Below, piece after piece: positions 57,000-64,000 of a stretch of DNA of 64,000 nucleotides. The stretch lies in contig JABCPU010000073.1 in assembly GCA_016800925.1 (NCBI GenBank), positions 124,001-188,000 of the forward strand, read 5' to 3'. The stretch is from Suillus spraguei. Lineage: Eukaryota > Basidiomycota > Agaricomycetes > Boletales > Suillaceae. Under the pieces are notes generated by a model, which was not told the DNA's origin, ran no database searches, and saw only the letters and a program-made list of their open reading frames with translations. The translations under genes were made by a program, and so were the position numbers. Positions within the stretch are counted from its first letter, which is position 1; every line of letters begins with the position of its first letter.

Positions 57000-59900
57000 A
57001 TAATTGAGGTGCCGGGTGCCAGGTGCCAAGTCCTGAATCCAGGAACTCGAAACTGGAGATTCAAACTAGAGATTTCCTGAATTCCGGATACCCGGACACC
57101 CGAAACACAACACACAAGGTGAAAGATCTAAAGTCCATGTGTGGAGTCATCTAGTGCCGAGTGCCGGGTGCAGGTGCAGAGTACCGAAACTAGAAACTAG
57201 AAACTCGAGATTTGAGACAAAACAGACATCTACCAAAAATGTGTGAATCAAAGTTTTGTTGTTGCCTGACATGTGTCTGAGTCCCGAGGACCGAACCCCG
57301 AAATTGTAGACTACCAGATTTCGGGATTCGGGGTTCGGCACTCGAGATTCAAGATTTGAGATGAAAAAGATATCTACCAAAAATGTGTGGATCAAAGTCA
57401 TTTTATTGCCTAACATTGTTTTCGGTCTCAAGTGCAAAAGCCCGAGTACCGAACCGCAAACCCCTAAATAGTAGACTACCAGATTTCGGAGTTCGGAGTT
57501 CGGCACTTAGAATGTGTGGATCAATAGGTGTCTATTGCCTCACATTGTTCTGAGTCCCGAGTCCCGAGTGCTGGGTGCTGGGGTTCAGGGTTCAGCACTG
57601 ACAATATGTTGCTCAAGATCTTTCACATTATGAGTACCAAGTCCCGAGTCCCGAGTGCCGGTGCCGGAGTTCGGGGTTCGGCACATAAAATATGTGGATC
57701 GAGGTCTTTCACATTGTTTTGACTGCCGAACCCCGAGCTCCAGCACTCGGGGTTCGGCACTCAACATGTGTAAATCAATATCATGGTATTGCCTCACATT
57801 GTGCTAACTCCCAGGTGCCGGAGCTCGGGGTTCGGCACTCAACATGTGTAAATCAATATCTTTGTATTGCCTCACATAGTTGTAACTCGCAGGTGGCGGG
57901 GTTTGGGGTTCAGTGTTAAAATATGTGGATCGATATCATTCACATTGTTATGAGTACCAAGTCCCGAGTCCCATTGCCGGGTGCCGGAGTTCGGGGTTCG
58001 GCACATAAAATATGTGGATTGAGGTCTTTCACATTGTTTTGAGTGCTGAACCCCGAGCTCCGGCACCGGCAGTTAGCACAATGTGAGGCAATACCATGAT
58101 ATTGATTTACACATGTTGAGTGCCGAACCCCGAGCTCTGGCACCCGGGAGTTAGCACAATGTGAGGCAATACCATGATATTAATTTACACATGTTGAGTG
58201 CCGAACCCCGAGTGCCGGAGCTCGGGGTTCGGCAGTCAAAACAATGTGAAAGACCTCGATCCACATATTTTATGTGCTGAACCCCGAACTCCGGCACTCA
58301 GGACTGGGACTTCTGAGCTCCGGCACCCGGGAGTTAGCACAATGTGAGGCAATACCATGATATTGATTTACACAAGTTGAGTGCCGATCCCCGAGTACCG
58401 GGTGCCGGAGCTCGGGGTTCGGCACTCAACATGTGTAAATCAATATTATGGTATTGCCTCACATTGTGCTAACTCCTGGGTGCCGGAGCTCGGAAGTCCT
58501 GAGTCCCGAGTGCCGGAGTTCGGGGTTCGGCACATAAAATATGTGGATCGAGGTCTTTCACATTGTTTTGACTGCCGAACCCCGAGCTCTGGCACTCGGG
58601 ACTCGGGACTTCCGAGCTCCGGCACCTGGGAGTTAGCACAATGTGAGGCAATACCATAATATTGATTTACACATGTTGAGTGCCGAACCCCGAGTGCCGG
58701 AGCTCGGGGTTCGGCAGTCAAAACAATGTGAAAGACCTCGATCCACATATTTTATGTGCCGAACCCCGAACTCCGGCACTTGGGACTCGGCACTCGGGAT
58801 CGGCACTCAACTTGTGTAAATCAATATCATGGTATTGCCTCACATTGTGCTAACTCCCGGGTGCCGGAGCTCGGAAGTCCCGAGTGCCGGAGTTCGGGGT
58901 TCGGCACATAAAATATGTGGATCGAGGTCTTTCACATTGTTTTGACTGCCGAACCCCGAGCTCTGGCACTCAGGGTTCGGCACTCAACATGTGTAAATCA
59001 ATATTATGGTATTGCCTCACATTGTTTTGACTGCCAAACCCCGAGCTCCGGCACTCAGGGTCAGCACTCAACATGTGTAAATCAATATCATGGTATTGCC
59101 TCACATTGTGCTAACTCCCAGGTGCCGGAGTGCGGGGTTCGGCACTCAACATGTGTAAATCAATATCTTTGTATTGCCTCACATGGTAACCCGGCACTCA
59201 GTGATCATAATTCAGGACTCAACTTTGTATTGCCTCACATGGTTCTAACTCATGGGTGGCGGTGTTTGGGGTTTGGTGTTAAAATATGTGGATTGATATC
59301 TGTCTCATTGTTATGAGTACCAAGTCCCGAGTCCTGAGTGTGGGTGCCGGAGTTCGGGGTTTGGCATTCAACATGTGTACATCAATATCTTTGTATTGAC
59401 TCACATTGTTCTCACTCCCGGGTGCTGGGGTTCAGGGTTGGGTGGTTAAATATGTGGATCGATATCTTTCACATGGTTATGAGTCCCGAGTCCAGATTCC
59501 CAACTGCCGGGTGCCGAAGTTGGGGTTCGGCACTCCACATGTGTGTAAATCAATATCTTTGTATTGCCTCACATATTTCTAACTCCCGGGTGCCGGGGTT
59601 TGGGGTTCGGTGATAGAATATGTGCATTGACATCTTTCACATTGTTATAAGTTCCAAGGCCCGAGTCCCGAGTGCCGGGTGCCGGAGTTCAGGGTTCGGC
59701 ACTCAACATGTGTAAATCAATATCTGTGTATTGCCTCACATTGTTCTAACTCCCGGGTGCCAGAGTTCAGGGTTCAGCACATAAAATATGTGGATCGATA
59801 TCTTTCACATTGTTATGAGTCCCGAATCCTGATCCCTGAGTGCTGGGTGCCGGAGTTTGGGGTTTGGCACTCAACATGTGTAAATCAATATCTTTGGATT

Positions 59901-60600
59901 GCCTCACATTGTTCTAACTCCCAGGTGCTGGGGTTCGAGGTTCGGTGTTAAAATATGTGGATCAATATCTCTCACATTGTTATGAGGCCTGAGTCCCGAT
60001 TCCCGACTGCCGGGTGCCGGAGTTCAGGGTTTGGTGTCTAAATATGTGCATTGATATCTTTCACATTGTTATGAGTCCCAAGGCCCGAGTCCTGAGTGCC
60101 GGGTGCCAGAGTTTGGGGTTGGCACTCAATATGTGTGAATCAATATCTCTGTATTGCCTCACATTGTTCTAAGTCCCGGGTGCCAGGGGTTGGGGTTCAG
60201 CACTTAAAATATGTAGATCAATATTTTTCACATGGTGATGAGTCCCGAGTCCCAGGTGCCGGCGTTCGGGGTTCGGCACTTAAGATGTATGGATTGATAT
60301 GTTTCACATTGTTACCTGGCACCCGGCACAAGGTGACTCAACAGATAGGTTTTAAATTCTTTACATTTTGTGTCGAGTCCTGAGTGCCAGGTGCCGGGTT
60401 CAGGGTTCGGCACTCAAAATGTGTGAATCAATGTGAGGCAATAAAAAGACTTTGACCCACACATTGTTAGTGCTGAACCCCGAACTCTGACATCTGGTAG
60501 TCCACAATTTCGAGGTTTGGCACTCGTGATTCTGCACTCGGGACTCAGAAAAATGTGAGACAATAAAAGGAATTTGATCCAAAAGGAATTTGATCCACAC
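57000..60600. repeat. satellite array A, ~170-bp two-module unit, mixed orientation
   Basis: Alternating modules share the GC-rich core GTGCCGGAGTTCGGGGTTCG, preceded by CCGAGTCCCGAGTGCC. Module 1 continues ACTCAACATGTGTAAATCAA…CCTCACATTGT; module 2 continues AAAATATGTGGATCGATAT…TTTCACATTGT. Dimers recur at about 164-172 bp (for example 59369, 59533, 59700, 59872). Between about 58030 and 58790 several units are inverted, making large palindromes. The ORFs across it are by-products of the repeat. Confidence 0.92.
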
Positions 60601-60895
60601 ATTTAAAACTTGAAACTCACAAAATGTATATCATGTAAATTTTCTATTTCCTTACACAGTTCACCAATTGTCAAGTAACAAGACCTGAGACCCAAATCCT
60701 GAATTCCTGGCAATGTATGAAGTGCTGAGTGCTGAGTGCTGAGTGCCGAAGCCCGAGACCCAAAACTTGAAATTTCAAAACTCGCAAACATCTGTATCAT
60801 GTACAATTTCTATTTCCTTACACAGTTCACCGAGTGTTGAGTACCAAGACCTGAGACCCAAATCCCAAATTTAGGGTTGGCAGGCTAGCTGTGGA
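60600..60895 (-). repeat. satellite type B, inverted units
   Basis: Units containing AAATGTATATCATGTAAA, TTTCCTTACACAGTTCACC and CCTGGCAATG are the reverse complement of those at 62930-64000. Confidence 0.8.
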
Positions 60896-61726
60896 GGTCC
60901 GGAGGTCCAGAAATATGGAGATCAGGGCCAGAGATCATAGTGGAGATGGGGTGTGAAATACGGTATGTGACAGAAACTTGCAAAAATGTATATCATGTAA
61001 AATTAGTATTCCCTAGGCCGGACCTTTGACCCTTTGTTATATTATACTTTCCGAACTTTGTCTGAACTCCAGTCTTTATCTCTGTTCACCTCCAGCTCTA
61101 CCTTTGGTAGTCTTCCTCTGTTTGTTTCTACTCTGGACTTCATCCGTAGTAGCCTGTACCTTCCTTACATAATCTCCGGACCTACTCCTCCATAGTAGGG
61201 CAATACTTCCCCCCAAATCCACAGAGCTCTGCTCCTCCGTTTCTCCACTCCTCCACTCCTCCATTTCTGCATTCCTCCACTCCTCATCCTCTGGACCTCC
61301 TATCTCCGGACCTCTTGTCCTGTCCTATCCTATCCTTGACCTCCTGTGGATCATATTTCCCCCTGGAGCCTTGCTCCAATCCTGCCCTAGACTTCATCCA
61401 GTGGTCTTCCCTTCACCCATTCTACTTGGGACTTGTCCCAGTAGTCTTACCTCTATCTCCGCCTACCTGTGCATAGTTTTCTACACTTCTCCAGAAGTTT
61501 ATTGGCACTCTATGGAGCAATCCAGCCCAAGAGTTCCTCCAAGGTTCTCCCTCGGACTTCACAAGAACTCCTCTTTGGACTTCATATGAAATTAGGGGCA
61601 TGTACTCAGGCAAGGGGCACAGTGCACAAGCTGAGGCCAAGCCCCCATGGATTAGTATGACCCTCCAGTACGACCCCATGCAAAGCTGGAACTTCTGAAT
61701 TGCCTCTGGTTTTGCATGCCATAACA
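60895..61726. repeat. family C LTR fragments, opposite orientations
   Basis: About 60880-60970 is a forward C-LTR 3' end (…ACGGTATGTGACA). After 45 bp of satellite B, 61016-61726 is a longer reverse C-LTR part ending TTTGCATGCCATAACA. It shares GGGGCACAGTGCACAAGCTGAGG with the other copies. Confidence 0.7.
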
Positions 61727-61751
61727 GTTTTGAGTTTCGGCACTCAGCACT

Positions 61752-62918
61752 CAGTGATTCAATAATTTGCTTCTGGCAGAGGTAACATTCATTGAAAAAA
61801 TTTGTATATACATCAATTACTATGCAATTATGCCAACCTCCTCACAAGACCCTTTAACCTTCACCTCAACATCCAAGAACAAAAACATAGAAAGTCGCAT
61901 TTCTCACACTTTTGATGTTTTCAGTATCTTACTCTTGCATAAATAATACAGCCTCTTCATATATCATTATAATACCATATATACTTGCTTTGTATGACAA
62001 GGATCAGCTTAAAATAGGCCGGAGTTTTGAACTAGTGTGAATGCTTACTATTTCTACTGATAAGGAGCCCATACTTTCAAAACATCAAAGTTTATTAATC
62101 AGACACCTGGAGTAGATTTAAAATACATTCACTATGATATATCTAAATTTATAAAACCATCCAACAAGAATTGAGTGCTGAGGAAGTGAAATAGATAAGA
62201 AATTGACTGTGGGAAAGTTCAAAGTCCCAAAATATCGAAAATGGTCAGTTGGGCAGTTGTAGGACTTTGACCTGGGTCAACTGAGATATACACCACATCC
62301 CTTTCACCACCCTCCAACCTCAGGGCAATATGCAGTATAGGTTCCTTTAGTAGTCTAACATGTATCTTACATATTTTGAATGAAATATTTAAACTGTACC
62401 ATATATAAATGTGACTTTGTGTAAAAAGATGTCAATTGTCACTTTTCACACATATGTCATTTTACTTATCATTCAGTCAGTCCTTCATGGATCTTTCTAA
62501 AACTTCAAATACATCATTAGGGACATATATGAGAGATAAATCACGCATCAGATCACTTATCACAAGCTTGATTATTATGTAGGCTTCTTATCAGTAGAAA
62601 TATGCCCTGTACATGACATATCAGATTTGTGGCCTATATACAACTGATCCTTTGCATATGACACATGTGGGAGTGTACTACTGATGATGTCTGAGCAGGG
62701 CTGGCCATTTATGCAATGATAAGACATTGAAAAACTTTAAAAATGATTGAGGAGCAACAGGAGGGCATCCATGATAAGATGGTCGAGATTGAACTGGATG
62801 TTGAGGTGAAGGTTAAAGGGTCTTGTGAGGAGGTGGACATAATTGCATAGTGATAGATGTATATACAATTTTTTTCAATGAATGTTACCTCTGCCAGAAG
62901 CAAATTATTGAATCACTG
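61752..62918. mobile_element. non-autonomous DNA transposon (MITE-like) with ~140-bp inverted ends
   Basis: 1167 bp. The left end CAGTGATTCAATAATTTGC… (61752-61895) is nearly the reverse complement of the right end (62775-62918), including CTTCTGGCAGAGGTAACATT. The inside is AT-rich with no ORF over 64 codons. The flanks are themselves inverted (…GCACT / AGTGC…), so a target duplication cannot be fixed. It lies within the satellite region. Confidence 0.75.
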
Positions 62919-64000
62919 AGTGCCAAGTCCTGAGTGCTGAGTGCCAAAACTTGAAACCCAAAACTTGAAACTCACAAAGTGTGAACTACTGAGACCCGGG
63001 ACCCAAAACCCTGGCATACAGTTTCAAGTTTCAAGTTTCAAGTTTCAATTTTGGGGTTCAGGGTTTAGGGTTCAGGTTCCGGCACGAGGCACTTGTTACA
63101 TTGCCAGGAATTCAGGATTTGGGTTCCAGGTTTTGGTACTTGACACTCGGTGAACTGTATAAGGAAATAGAAATTTTACATGATACAGATTTGTGCGAGT
63201 ATCAAGTTTCAAGTTTTGGGGTTCGAGGTCTGGCACTCGGCACTTGTTACATTGCCAGAAATTCAGGATTCGGGTCTCAGTTCTTGGTACTTGACACTCG
63301 GTGAACTGTATAAGGAAATAGAAAATTTACATCTTAGACATCTTTGCGAGTTTCAAGTTTCAAGTTGTAAGTTTCGGAGTTCGGGGGTTGTGTTCCAGCA
63401 CTCGGCACTTGTTACACTGCCAGGAATTCAGGATTTGGGTCCCAGGTCTTGGTACTTGACACTCAGTGAACTGTGTAAGGAAATAGCAATTTTACATGAT
63501 ACAGATTTTTGCAAGTTTCAATTTTGAAGTTTGAAGTGTGAAGTTTCAGGGTTCAGGGGTCAGGTTCCGGCACTCGGCACTTGTTACACTGCCAGGAATT
63601 CGGGAATCGGGTCCGGGTCTTGGTACTTGACAGTCGGTGAACTATGAAGGAAATAGAAATTTACATGATACAGATTTTTGCAAGTTTCAATTTTGAAGTT
63701 TGAAGTTTGAAGTTTGAAGTTTGAAGTTTCGGAGTTCGGGGGTTGTGTTCCGGCACATGGCACTTGTTACACTGCCAGGAATTCGGGATTCGGGTCCCGG
63801 GTCTTGGTACTTGACACTCGGTGAACTGTGCAAGGAAATAGAAAATTTAAATGATACAGATTTTTGCAAGTTTCAATTTTGATTTTGAAGTTTGAAGTGT
63901 GAAGTTTCGGGGTTCGGGGGTCGGGTTCCGGCACTCGGCACTTGTTACACTGCCAGGAATTCAGGATTCGGTCCCGGGTCTTGGTACTTGACACTCGGTG
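62919..64000 (+). repeat. satellite array B, 151-183-bp units, continues past the window
   Basis: GGCACTTGTTACACTGCCAG recurs at about 63091, 63242, 63407, 63579, 63762 and 63940. Each unit has TTGGTACTTGACACTCGGTG, AACTGTGTAAGGAAATAGAA and a variable run of GTTTGAA/GTTTCAA heptamers that accounts for length differences. No gene. Confidence 0.93.

Noticed and set aside
57520..60390. Several 60-130-codon ORFs with similar sequence on both strands
   Set aside because: They are the translated satellite repeat (same words, CVNQY…IASHC, in both orientations), with no sign of codon selection.

Overview
The window looks like a transposon-dense stretch of a filamentous basidiomycete (Agaricomycete-type) nuclear genome. 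The reasons are genes broken by very short introns (47-61 nt) with GT/AG ends, a Ste5/Far1-type pheromone-scaffold gene, a polyporopepsin-like aspartic peptidase gene, chromodomain Ty3/Gypsy retrotransposons, and Plavaka/CACTA-like and PIF/Harbinger-like transposases. I cannot name the species. I saw no rRNA, tRNA or CRISPR.

Left edge (1-7.5 kb): gene-bearing. The tail of a + strand gene ends at 86. A large - strand gene (562-4449, four exons, 1242 aa) carries RING-H2, PH and VWA-like domains in the order of the Ste5/Far1 MAPK scaffold. A smaller - strand gene of unknown function lies at 6198-6959. Between them are poorly resolved, possibly decayed coding segments.

8.3-23.5 kb: two copies of one chromovirus (family A), nested. 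Element 1 (- strand, 8317-23481, target duplication CTGTC) is split by element 2 (+ strand, 12298-19870, target duplication CATTC). Both have LTRs of about 470 bp, gag, pol (protease, RT, RNase H, integrase, chromodomain) and an extra 3' ORF with two zinc knuckles in the position usually held by env. An 11-nt sequence just inside the 5' LTR is exactly complementary to an 11-nt sequence inside the LTR about 34 bp after a TATA-like box, which points to Tf1-like self-priming.

23.5-33.2 kb: remains of a two-gene PIF/Harbinger-like element (coiled-coil ORF on +, DDE transposase on -), filled with up to four further layers of LTR insertions (families E, C, B).

33.2-42.8 kb: a third, older family A element (- strand, target duplication CTAAT), itself hit by three solo LTRs of three families. 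It sits in a 60-bp minisatellite.

43.8-47.7 kb: an aspartic-peptidase gene that splices cleanly but has lost both DTG catalytic motifs, then a decayed ABC transporter.

48-56.2 kb: palindromic CTATATAG clusters, a Plavaka-like transposase interrupted by a B-family LTR, a set of about ten hairpins with one common core and differing arms, two abutting truncated B LTRs, and an unidentified pseudogene.

56.4-64 kb: a 36-bp minisatellite and two related satellite arrays with a period near 170 bp and frequent orientation flips, interrupted by LTR fragments and a 1.17-kb non-autonomous inverted-repeat transposon. The array runs off the right edge.
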